A stretch of DNA of 7,545 bases, from assembly GCA_051657745.1 (NCBI GenBank), contig JBOFLG010000173.1:1-7545 (forward strand), read 5' to 3'. The position numbers and the translations under genes were made by a program. Source of the stretch: JBOFLG01 sp051657745. Its GTDB lineage: Bacteria > Actinomycetota > Actinomycetes > Actinomycetales > Dermatophilaceae. The notes beneath the pieces were generated by a model, which was not told the DNA's origin, did not search any database, and saw only the letters and a list, made by a program, of their open reading frames with translations. The first letter of the stretch is position 1. Each line of letters begins with the position of its first letter. Below are positions 1-6,080 of the stretch, piece by piece.

Positions 1-2
1 AG

Positions 3-716
3 GCCGAGCCCGCGCCGGAGGCCGAGCCAGTGCCCGCGCCGGCGGCCGCGTCCGCGCCGGGTGCCGCGTCCGCGGGTGCTGCGTCCGCGCCGGGTGCTGC
101 GTCCGCGGCTGCCGGCTCGGAGGGATATCGCACCGGCGAGGGCACCTACTACGCCGCGACCGGTGAGGGGAACTGCTCATTCGAGAAGTCACCCGAGAAC
201 ATGATGGTCGCCGCGATGAACCAATCGGACTACGGCAATGCCAGTCTGTGCGGCGCTTTTGTTGAAGTGAATGGCCCGAAGGGTACGCAGGTTGTCCGCA
301 TCGTGGATCGGTGCCCCGAGTGCAAGCCTGGCGATATCGATCTGAGTCAACAAGCATTTGTCCGTATCGCCGACCAGATTGATGGCCGCGTTCCGATTCG
401 CTGGCGGATCGTCAGCCCGGAAGCCACCGGGCCAGTGGCCTACCGGTTCAAAGAAGGAAGCACTCAGTACTGGACCGCGGTTCAGGTGCGCAACAATCGT
501 CATCCGATTGCGAAGTTCGAGTACCGCATCGGTGCTGGTCCGTTCAAGGAAGTCGAACGGTCCATTTACAACTATTTTGTCGTCAACCAGGGCATGGGTC
601 CGGGGCCGTATACGTTCCGAGTGACCGATATCTACGGCCACACCCTCACTGACGAGAACATTGCGCTTTCCGTTGGGAAGGAAATTGCCGGCGCGGGGTC
701 ATTCCCAGCCCCGTGA
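3..716 (+). CDS. Expansin-like secreted protein (5'-truncated by window)
   Basis: The reading frame is open from base 3, so the true start and any signal peptide lie upstream; the GTG at 30 falls inside a Pro/Ala/Glu linker and is not a credible start. Numbering from that GTG, residues 1-30 are an Ala/Ser/Pro/Gly linker. About 35-128 form a double-psi beta-barrel (RlpA/GH45-like) domain with IVDRC (D93) and DIDLS (D104), matching the conserved acidic positions of bacterial expansins. About 135-215 form a CBM63-like domain: YRFKEGSTQYW and VQVRNN closely resemble Bacillus subtilis EXLX1, with Y147, W148 and Y182 in place of its cellulose-binding aromatics. Four cysteines (49, 74, 95, 98) could form disulfides, which EXLX1 lacks. 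Expansins loosen cellulose or peptidoglycan networks without hydrolysis. Expected location is extracellular. The gene is followed by a hairpin and a convergent neighbour. The fold assignment is firm; the natural polysaccharide target is unknown. Confidence 0.9.
   Translation, partial: AEPAPEAEPVPAPAAASAPGAASAGAASAPGAASAAAGSEGYRTGEGTYYAATGEGNCSFEKSPENMMVAAMNQSDYGNASLCGAFVEVNGPKGTQVVRIVDRCPECKPGDIDLSQQAFVRIADQIDGRVPIRWRIVSPEATGPVAYRFKEGSTQYWTAVQVRNNRHPIAKFEYRIGAGPFKEVERSIYNYFVVNQGMGPGPYTFRVTDIYGHTLTDENIALSVGKEIAGAGSFPAP
45..110 (+). repeat. 33-bp tandem duplication in the expansin linker
   Basis: Two adjacent 33-bp units (45-77 and 78-110) match at about 30 of 33 bases. Each is itself an 18+15 bp repeat of the form GCNGCGTCCGCG. 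They encode AASAPGAASAG and AASAPGAASAA, a low-complexity linker that probably varies in length between strains. Confidence 0.75.
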
Positions 717-731
717 CGTCCTGATTCGGCT

Positions 732-769
732 CCGGGCCTCAGGTGTCTCGCGAGACATCTGAGGCCCGG
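732..769. terminator. Hairpin between convergent genes, likely bidirectional terminator
   Basis: The arms 732-750 and 751-769 pair over 19 bp with one G-T wobble (743/758), and the innermost CGCG provides the turn. The structure sits 16 bases after the expansin stop and 33 bases past the stop of the opposing gene. Neither strand has a U-run after the stem, so it would be the U-less type of terminator often proposed for actinobacteria. Confidence 0.7.
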
Positions 770-801
770 GCTGCGTCGAGGTCCAGTGACGTGTGGCCCC
801 G

Positions 802-1848
802 TTATTCCTGCAGTTTTCGGTTCGGGTCGCCTGGCGCAGCATCGACCGGTGGGGTCATCGGCTGATCGTGTGCTCCGCGCGGCCCAGGTGCGCTCTGGTG
901 GCCGTCGTCGGTCGGCGTGGCAGGGGTGCTGACCTCGTCATCCAGGTGGCGCAGGGTGGCGAGGACCGCATCGGTGGCGCCAGGGTCGGCGCGCCCCACG
1001 GCGACGAGCAGCCGGGTCACCCACCGGAGTTCGGCGGCAAGCCGAGCCCGCGTGAGTAGGTGCGGGTCGGGGCGTTCCACCCGGGCGTGCGCATACGCCT
1101 CGAGCACCGTCTCGACCGCGTCCGGTGCGGCCTCGTCGACCAACGCGGCGAAGTCGTCGGCGGGGTCGGCGAGTTGGGCCTGCTCCCACCCGGTGACCGC
1201 GTGGACCCGCCCGGAGGCGGCGTCGGCGTCGTCGGTGAACACCACCAGCACCCGGTCGCCGCTGAGTGAGCCATGCGTCGGCACCGCGGCGAACCGCCAC
1301 AGTGCCACGTCCTCGAGCGCCGTCTCCCAGCGGCCGAGGAGCGCGGCCGGAACCAGACCGGTCGCCGCGGCCCGGTCCAGCTCGGCCAGCCGCCGAGTGC
1401 GATAGGCGTCGGCGTGGTACCCGGGGAGCCCGGCCTCCTCCACCACCGCCGGGTCGGTGTCGTGAAGGGCGGCAAGTGCTCGCCCGACCTCGACTGCCAC
1501 GCCAGGCCCAGCCGGTAGCGCACCGAAGTCGAGCGGATCACCCGGCAGGTACGGGTAGACCGCTGCGCGACCGCCCTCGGCCAGCGCCACGAAACCGCGG
1601 GGCGCGGGTACTGCGAACGACAGCCGCCGCGCCAGCAGCGGGAGCAGCGCCATCGAGCGGTCCATCTCGGCGCCGGCGACATCGGTGCGCGGCGCGCGAA
1701 CCACCCACCGGCGCAACTCGCTGTCCTGGATGAACGCGATATCGAAACGTCGACCCGGTGCACCAGCCAGCGCTTCGACACTGATCGGGTTGAGACCGGG
1801 CACGGCCGCGCTGGCCAGGGCGGCGAGGAATGCCGGAGTGCGGTCCAC
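802..1848 (-). CDS. APH-fold phosphotransferase-like protein, probable pseudokinase
   Basis: A 348-residue protein of the aminoglycoside/macrolide phosphotransferase fold. An N-lobe (about 1-95, with RRWVVRAP at 46-53 and a helix beginning at E61) leads into a hinge-like segment YPYLPGDPLDFG (98-109) and a helical C-lobe. The usual Brenner motif HGDxxxxN reads HGSLSGDRVLV at 192-202, so the catalytic Asp is Ser194 and the metal-binding Asn is Arg199. The later metal-binding Asp of the IDW-type motif is Gly220 in VTGWEQ, followed by the typical LADPADDFA (226-234). Loss of all three argues against phosphotransfer, although the fold is kept. The last 40 residues are polar and probably disordered. 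GTG at 1848 is the only in-frame start near the domain and has a TACCGT element six bases upstream, pointing to a leaderless mRNA. The same frame stays open to 2967, but only antisense to nudC. Ligand and role are unknown. Confidence 0.85.
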   Translation of the reverse strand: MDRTPAFLAALASAAVPGLNPISVEALAGAPGRRFDIAFIQDSELRRWVVRAPRTDVAGAEMDRSMALLPLLARRLSFAVPAPRGFVALAEGGRAAVYPYLPGDPLDFGALPAGPGVAVEVGRALAALHDTDPAVVEEAGLPGYHADAYRTRRLAELDRAAATGLVPAALLGRWETALEDVALWRFAAVPTHGSLSGDRVLVVFTDDADAASGRVHAVTGWEQAQLADPADDFAALVDEAAPDAVETVLEAYAHARVERPDPHLLTRARLAAELRWVTRLLVAVGRADPGATDAVLATLRHLDDEVSTPATPTDDGHQSAPGPRGAHDQPMTPPVDAAPGDPNRKLQE

Positions 1849-1854
1849 CCGACC

Positions 1855-1860
1855 ACGGTA
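1855..1860 (-). promoter_or_regulatory. Predicted -10 element (leaderless) of the phosphotransferase-like gene
   Basis: TACCGT on the minus strand fits the actinobacterial TANNNT consensus and ends six bases before the GTG at 1848, the spacing expected if transcription starts at the start codon. There is no convincing Shine-Dalgarno before this GTG and no good -35. Confidence 0.5.
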
Positions 1861-1889
1861 GGTGGTGCACCGGCATCCTCTCCGGACCT

Positions 1890-1895
1890 TACGCT
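1890..1895 (+). promoter_or_regulatory. Predicted -10 element (leaderless) of nudC
   Basis: TACGCT on the plus strand fits TANNNT and ends seven bases before GTG 1903, with no Shine-Dalgarno between. This supports GTG 1903 over ATG 1921 as the nudC start and a leaderless transcript. No clear -35 is seen. Confidence 0.5.
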
Positions 1896-1902
1896 GGGCC
1901 GC

Positions 1903-2925
1903 GTGCCTCCTGGCTCCCCGATGTACCCACCGAGCCCCTCGATCGTCCCGACCCCGGCGGCCGTGCCACCACGCGCACCGGGTTCGCCGACGCCGCTGGA
2001 CTCCTCGTCCCTGCCCGGTCTGGCCCTGAGCGCCGCAGCCCTGGACCGGCGCGCGGAACTGCGCGGCGACCCTGCACTTGTCACCCGGCTGCTGGCCGAC
2101 CCGGCCACTGCGGTGCTGCGCCTGCGCGGCGACCGCGCTGAGGTGCGTGACACGGCATCCGGCCCGCGGGTGGTGTTCACCGCGCCGAGGCCGGATGACG
2201 CCCGCCACCTGGTCTGCTACCTGGGCGATGCGGGCGGTCGCGCCCACCTCGGCCTGGTCGATGGCGCGCCACCGCCCGAGGCCGATGACGGTTCCTGGCG
2301 CTCGCTGCGCCGGGTCGGTGCGGACCTGCCCGACCTCGACGCCGCCGCGTTCGCGACCACCCTGGCGCTCGCGAACTGGCACCGCACCCACGGCTTCTGC
2401 TCGCGGTGTGGGTCGGCCACCGAACCCGATCTCGCCGGATGGATCCGCCGCTGCCGGTCCGACGGGAGTGATCACTATCCGCGCACCGATATGGCGGTGA
2501 TCGTGGCGGTCGTCGACGACGCCGACCGGCTGCTCCTCGCCCGCGGCCGGGGCTTCCGTGCCGGGGGAATGTCGGTCCTCGCCGGGTTCGTCGAGCCAGG
2601 GGAGACCGTGGCGGCCGCGGTGGCGCGGGAGGTGGGTGAAGAGGTCGGGGTGACGGTCACCGACATCACCTACCTGGGCGACCAGCCGTGGCCGTTCCCG
2701 TCGTCCCTGATGCTCGGCTTCACCGCGCGGGCCCGCAGTACCGACCTGCGGATGACGGACGGCGAGATCGAGGAGGCTCGCTGGTTCAGCCGCGAGGGCC
2801 TCACCGCCGCGCTCGCCAACGGGTCGGTCCTCGTGTCCGGGCGCTTGTCGATCTCGCGCCGGTTGATCGAGCACTGGTTCGGCGGCCCGCTCGGCGTGCC
2901 GGATGTCGTGCTTCACCCCGCCTGA
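1903..2925 (+). CDS. nudC: NAD(+) diphosphatase / NAD-RNA decapping Nudix hydrolase NudC
   Basis: A 340-residue NudC. It hydrolyses NADH or NAD+ to NMN(H) and AMP, and the family also removes NAD caps from RNA. The Nudix box is complete at 228-250: G228, E234, R242, E243, E246, E247, G249. It is followed by QPWPFPSS (261-268), the NudC-specific motif that distinguishes it from other Nudix enzymes; the residue before it is Asp rather than the usual Ser. A zinc-ribbon segment starts with CSRC (C166, C169) and has C184, but the fourth position is Asp187 (CRSD). I recall similar loss in actinobacterial relatives. Residues 1-37 are a Pro/Ser-rich extension not needed for the fold; starting at ATG 1921 would remove only six residues. 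The promoter geometry favours GTG 1903. The gene is divergent from the pseudokinase gene and convergent with mrx1, the latter as in M. tuberculosis. Expected location is the cytoplasm. Confidence 0.94.
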   Translation: MPPGSPMYPPSPSIVPTPAAVPPRAPGSPTPLDSSSLPGLALSAAALDRRAELRGDPALVTRLLADPATAVLRLRGDRAEVRDTASGPRVVFTAPRPDDARHLVCYLGDAGGRAHLGLVDGAPPPEADDGSWRSLRRVGADLPDLDAAAFATTLALANWHRTHGFCSRCGSATEPDLAGWIRRCRSDGSDHYPRTDMAVIVAVVDDADRLLLARGRGFRAGGMSVLAGFVEPGETVAAAVAREVGEEVGVTVTDITYLGDQPWPFPSSLMLGFTARARSTDLRMTDGEIEEARWFSREGLTAALANGSVLVSGRLSISRRLIEHWFGGPLGVPDVVLHPA

Positions 2926-2926
2926 A

Positions 2927-3021
2927 CCCGGTTTTTCCGCCCCATCCGTGAATGGCCTGGTTCGCATGGGTTGTCAACACCTGCGAACCTGCGCGATGCC
3001 GCATGGGGCGGAAAAGCTGGG
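2927..3021. repeat. 95-bp imperfect palindrome filling the nudC-mrx1 gap
   Basis: All paired parts share one axis at base 2974. The outer arms 2927-2945 and 3003-3021 pair over 19 positions (17 Watson-Crick, two G-T), including a perfect 13-bp block, TTTTCCGCCCCAT against ATGGGGCGGAAAA. The inner arms 2959-2973 and 2975-2989 pair at 13 of 15 positions (GGTTCGCA/TGCGAACC outermost). The segments between pair poorly. It begins one base after the nudC stop and ends 19 bases before the mrx1 stop. A bidirectional termination role is plausible, but the T-tract lies inside the 5' arm rather than after the stem. Confidence 0.75.
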
Positions 3022-3040
3022 GCCTGGGGGTTGGCTGGGG

Positions 3041-3301
3041 CTAGCCCAGGCGGGCTCGGACCTCGGTGATCGTGGGATTGGTTGCCGTCGAGCCATCCGG
3101 AAAGACCAGCGTCGGCACGGTCTGGTTACCGCCGTTCACCGACATCACGTACTCCGCCGCCGCCTCGTCCTGCTCGATGTCGACCTCGGCGAATCCGATG
3201 CCGGCGCGTTCGAGGTGGGACCGTAGCCGACGGCAGTAGCCGCACCAGGTCGTGTGGTACATCGTCACGGTGCCGGGCGGGGGCGGGGCTGCGATCGGCA
3301 T
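3041..3301 (-). CDS. mrx1: Mycoredoxin-1 (glutaredoxin-like thiol-disulfide oxidoreductase)
   Basis: An 86-residue thioredoxin-fold protein. Mycoredoxins reduce mixed disulfides between mycothiol and proteins in actinobacteria, using mycothiol and mycothione reductase, and act in the cytoplasm. The active site is C20-G-Y-C23 within TTWCGYC. Family hallmarks follow: VDIEQDEAAAEYV (40-52), SVNGGNQTVP (54-63) with the cis-proline at P63, and PDGSTATNP (68-76). These align closely with mycobacterial Mrx1, and the length is normal for the family. The ATG at 3301 has a GAGGAG Shine-Dalgarno five to ten bases upstream (plus-strand 3306-3311). The short Pro-rich start (APPPPG) is slightly unusual. 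It converges with nudC. It shares its strand with the upstream cassette but is separated from it by 204 bp with tandem repeats, so it probably has its own promoter, although none was recognised. Confidence 0.93.
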   Translation of the reverse strand: MPIAAPPPPGTVTMYHTTWCGYCRRLRSHLERAGIGFAEVDIEQDEAAAEYVMSVNGGNQTVPTLVFPDGSTATNPTITEVRARLG

Positions 3302-3411
3302 GGGTCTCCTCGGGCGCGCTCACTGGTCCGTGCCGGAGAACGTCGCCAGGTCGGACATCCTTCCCGCGGATGCCGATCAGGGCACGGGCGCTCGCTGGGC
3401 CGGCGAGCTGC

Positions 3412-3476
3412 CGGCGAACTGCGCCGGCGAACTGCGCCGGCGAACTGCGCCGGCGAACTGCGCCGGCGAACTGCGC
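3412..3476. repeat. Five perfect 13-bp tandem repeats (minisatellite)
   Basis: The unit CGGCGAACTGCGC occurs five times without a mismatch from 3412 to 3476. A degenerate partial copy lies before it (3401-3411, CGGCGAGCTGC) and the first bases of another follow. Each junction makes the palindrome GCGCCGGC(G), so adjacent units can fold into small hairpins. The array lies between the stop of the flavin-reductase-like gene and the mrx1 ribosome-binding site. Because 13 is not a multiple of three, the apparent coding frames through it (repeats of AGELRRRTAPANC) are artefacts. Confidence 0.92.
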
Positions 3477-3505
3477 CGGGGAGCGGTGCCGGGTTCGCCG
3501 ATCGT

Positions 3506-4102
3506 TCAGGCCAGCCGATGGAACGCCCCGTCGCAGCGCAGCAGGGGACCGCCGCCGGCCCGGAGCTCGGAGCGCACCACGGTGGCGGCCACCACCAGAT
3601 GGTCGGCGACCAGGATCCGCTCGGCGGTGTGAACCAACAGCCAACCGAGGCCACCAGCGAGCTCCGGCAGGCCATGCTCGGCGCGGTGCCAGGCGGCCCC
3701 GTGGAACTTGTCCACCCCGGACGTCGCGAACCGGTGGGCGAGCTGCTCCTGGCTGTCGTCCAGGACATGGACCAGTCCGCGCGCCGCGGTCAGCCACGCG
3801 CGGCCGGACCTGCTGGCCCGGCTGACGTTGAACGACACCGTCGGGGGGTCGAGCGAGACCGACACCAGGGACGTGGCGGTGAAGCCGAGCGGCTGCAATC
3901 GGTCTGCGGGGTCGTACGTGGTGATGACCACGACTCCGCCGGCATGCCGCCGCAGGACGGCGCGAACCTGGCCGCCATCGGCGGCCGCACCTCCAGCGTC
4001 GACCGCGGCATCCGCACGTGGGGATGACGCGGCATCCGAACTCGGGGATGACGCGGCGCCCGGCGGGACGGCGGCATCCTGCCGCTCCGCGCGCGGACTC
4101 AT
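3506..4102 (-). CDS. Flavin-reductase-like FMN-binding split-barrel protein
   Basis: A 198-residue protein. Residues 46-198 match the flavin reductase-like domain (FMN-binding split barrel): VLRRHAGGVVVITT (49-62), GFTATSLVSVSLDPPTVSFNV (73-93, the FMN-binding signature region), SRSGR (97-101) and a C-terminal VADHLVV (165-171), where relatives usually have GDH. Such enzymes reduce FMN or FAD with NAD(P)H and often feed a two-component monooxygenase, or bind FMN themselves. Residues 1-44 are an Ala/Ser/Asp/Pro-rich tail carrying an 8-residue tandem repeat. The ATG overlaps the TGA of the preceding TPR gene by four bases (4099-4102), so the two are probably translationally coupled. No monooxygenase partner is in the window; it could be beyond 7545, elsewhere, or absent if this protein acts directly on the peptide. 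The fold call is firm; the role in peptide modification is inferred from the operon. Confidence 0.85.
   Translation of the reverse strand: MSPRAERQDAAVPPGAASSPSSDAASSPRADAAVDAGGAAADGGQVRAVLRRHAGGVVVITTYDPADRLQPLGFTATSLVSVSLDPPTVSFNVSRASRSGRAWLTAARGLVHVLDDSQEQLAHRFATSGVDKFHGAAWHRAEHGLPELAGGLGWLLVHTAERILVADHLVVAATVVRSELRAGGGPLLRCDGAFHRLA
4005..4052 (-). repeat. 24-bp in-frame tandem repeat in the flavin-reductase N-terminus
   Basis: Two adjacent 24-bp units (4005-4028 and 4029-4052) differ at three bases. On the coding (minus) strand they encode eight-residue units SSPSSDAA and SSPRADAA. The protein segment looks disordered and is outside the catalytic fold. Confidence 0.75.
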
Positions 4103-6078
4103 GAGACCGACACCGCGTGCTGCGCGGGAGCCGGGTCGACGCCGAGCAACTCCTCGATCTGGGCGACATCCGCGCCCGGCAGGTCACCCGCGGCTCGCAG
4201 GTCGGCGACCGCGGCGTCATGGTCGCCGAGCGCGCGCAGCGCCACCGACCGATTGATGCGCAGTTCGGGTGAGTCCTCGATCGCGATCGCCGCGTCCAGG
4301 TCGGCCTTGGCGCCGGCCACGTCGTCGGCGCCGAACCGCATGATCGCCCGGTTTGCCAGCGCGGTGGTGCTGCCCGGGTCGTGCCGCAGTGCCTCGTCGA
4401 AGGCGGCGATCGCGGCTCCCGGGTCGGAGTCACCGAGCAGGAGACCGCGGGTCACGTGCAGCCCCGGGAGATTCGGGTCGAGCGCCAGGCCGGCTGCGAC
4501 GTCGGCGGATGCCTCGTCGACCAGACCCGATTCGAGTCGGAGCACGGCGCGGTTGAGGTAGGAGTCGACATGGTCGGGTCGGAGCACGATTGCGGTGTCG
4601 AGGTCAGCGACGGCACGGGCGGGGTCGCCCAGTTCGACGTGCGCGTCGGCTCGGTTGTAGTACGCCTCGGAACAACACGGACGCAGCGCGACTACCTGGT
4701 CGTAGTCGGCCAGGGCCAGGTCCGGTCGGTCCGCCTGGAGGTACATCGCGGCGCGTTCGAAGTACAGTTCGTCGAACTCCGGGTCGGCATCGATCACCTC
4801 GGTGATCGCGTCGATCGCCGCCTCCACCTGGCCGAGCCCGGCCAGCAGACGGGCCCGGTTATGCGCCAGCACGCTGCGATGCAACTGGTGCTCACCATCG
4901 AAGTGGGCGTCGGTCATCGCGATAGCCCGCTCGACCCGGCCCAGTGCCACCGCGAGGTCCCCCCGGTGCATGTCGACCAGGGCTTTGCCGTTGAGCATGA
5001 AGGCGCTGCGGATCACTCGGTCGTCCTCTCCGGGCAGTAGCCCGGCGAGGAGGATGGCGAGGTTCGCCCACTCGGTGGCCCGTGCCTCGTCGTGCTGCTC
5101 GGCCGGGAGGTGGCGGGTGTACATCATGGACATGCAGTAGGCGTTGGTCATGTGGATCAGGTGGTCGGTGGTGCGGTTCCGCTCCTCGGCGAAAAGCTGG
5201 AGGGCCTCCTCGTGGTGCTCCAGGTAGCTGTGAGTGACCGCGAGGGAGTGGGTGAACCGCCAGTAGGCCCCGTCGTCGGATGCTGCGGTGGCCAGGCCCC
5301 GGCCGTGCTCGGCCAGTTCGATCACTCGGTGGTAGAAGCCGTCCTTGAAGTTGCGCATCATCTCGTGCCGGAGCGTGGCGATGCCTGTGGTGTGCGCGTC
5401 CACGCCGCGGGCCAGGTGGTAGAGCAGTGCCCCACGCTCTGCCGCGGGTTCACCAGCGGCTCGCAGCGCCTCGGCCCGCGCGGTGTGCAGCAGCTCGCGC
5501 TCGCGCTCCGAGAGCGCCTGGTAGGCCGCCTCGGCAGCGGTGCCCCGCGAGGTTCCGTCGGTGTCGACGTGGTCGGCGGCTGATTCACCGGGCGCTGCTG
5601 CCGGCGATGACGCGGTCGCGACGACGGTCAGCGCGCTGTTCGGGCTACGCCGGGTGAGGATTCGCACGAATTCCAGATCGGTGTGGTCGGCGCTATCGAG
5701 TTCGACAAACTCGACCACCGCGTCGGCTGGCTGCTGCTCGGCCCAGGCGAGCACGACCTCGGCGATCCCGTTGGCGTGCTCGGCGGTTCGCTCGGCCGCG
5801 TAGAACCGGGTTCGCTCGGCATCGCTGGCGCTGTTGGTCAGCGTCACCGCCCCGCGGATGCCGAGGGCGGCGAGGTCGGCGGCGACCCAGAGGATCGCCC
5901 CGGCGTGGCGATGCACCACCGCGGAACCCGGCCCGGTGAGCAGCGTCGGCACGATCTCACGGAGTAGTGCCGCGGTGCCGGTATAGGCACCCCGCAGGGT
6001 GCGGTGGCAGCGCACCGTGAGCCGGGGGGCCGGAGCGCTCCCAGCCGGACGGTCGTTCCAGATCACGAGTTCGGACAT
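4099..6078 (-). CDS. TPR-repeat protein with ATPase-like N-terminal domain
   Basis: A 659-residue cytoplasmic protein without signal peptide or membrane segment. Residues about 18-155 look like a degenerate AAA/STAND-type ATPase core: CHRTLRGAYTGTAALLREIVP at the front and VVEFVELDSADHTDLEFVRILTRR (121-144), which resembles a Walker B strand plus following helix. No GxxxxGK[ST] Walker A is present. After a low-complexity linker (about 157-182) comes a helical region, then about seven consecutive 34-residue TPR units from about 405 to 635, for example EAYYNRADAHVELGDPARAV (471-490). TPR superhelices bind peptides or partner proteins. ATG 6078 lies two bases after the stop of the M50 gene, preceded by AAAGG about ten bases upstream; its stop overlaps the next start. 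It is thus the middle gene of a tight operon. Likely roles are scaffold, peptide chaperone or regulator; none can be assigned from sequence alone. Confidence 0.85.
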   Translation of the reverse strand: MSELVIWNDRPAGSAPAPRLTVRCHRTLRGAYTGTAALLREIVPTLLTGPGSAVVHRHAGAILWVAADLAALGIRGAVTLTNSASDAERTRFYAAERTAEHANGIAEVVLAWAEQQPADAVVEFVELDSADHTDLEFVRILTRRSPNSALTVVATASSPAAAPGESAADHVDTDGTSRGTAAEAAYQALSERERELLHTARAEALRAAGEPAAERGALLYHLARGVDAHTTGIATLRHEMMRNFKDGFYHRVIELAEHGRGLATAASDDGAYWRFTHSLAVTHSYLEHHEEALQLFAEERNRTTDHLIHMTNAYCMSMMYTRHLPAEQHDEARATEWANLAILLAGLLPGEDDRVIRSAFMLNGKALVDMHRGDLAVALGRVERAIAMTDAHFDGEHQLHRSVLAHNRARLLAGLGQVEAAIDAITEVIDADPEFDELYFERAAMYLQADRPDLALADYDQVVALRPCCSEAYYNRADAHVELGDPARAVADLDTAIVLRPDHVDSYLNRAVLRLESGLVDEASADVAAGLALDPNLPGLHVTRGLLLGDSDPGAAIAAFDEALRHDPGSTTALANRAIMRFGADDVAGAKADLDAAIAIEDSPELRINRSVALRALGDHDAAVADLRAAGDLPGADVAQIEELLGVDPAPAQHAVSVS

Positions 6079-6080
6079 GT

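Noticed and set aside
30..32. GTG as the start of the expansin gene
   Set aside because: The frame continues open to the window edge with the same Pro/Ala/Glu linker, and a secreted protein would need an upstream signal peptide.
1849..2967. Long upstream extension of the minus-strand phosphotransferase-like frame (721 codons in total)
   Set aside because: It runs wholly antisense to nudC, has Arg/Gly-rich composition typical of GC-rich shadow frames, and the recognisable domain begins at GTG 1848.
2933..3015. tRNA-like reading of the palindrome because of GGTTCG
   Set aside because: The motif sits in a symmetric hairpin, with no acceptor, D-arm or anticodon arrangement on either strand.
3412..3476. 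Short repeats considered as a CRISPR array
   Set aside because: The units are 13 bp and directly adjacent, without spacers; no cas gene is nearby.
3254..4027. 257-codon plus-strand frame with AGELRRRTAPANC repeats
   Set aside because: The repeats are a frame-cycling readout of the 13-bp DNA repeat; the rest is antisense to the flavin-reductase-like gene.
3126..4433. 435-codon minus-strand frame across the mrx1/flavin-reductase/TPR boundary
   Set aside because: It overlaps three better-supported genes in other frames, passes through the 13-bp repeat array and is Arg/Pro/Ala-rich with no recognisable domain.
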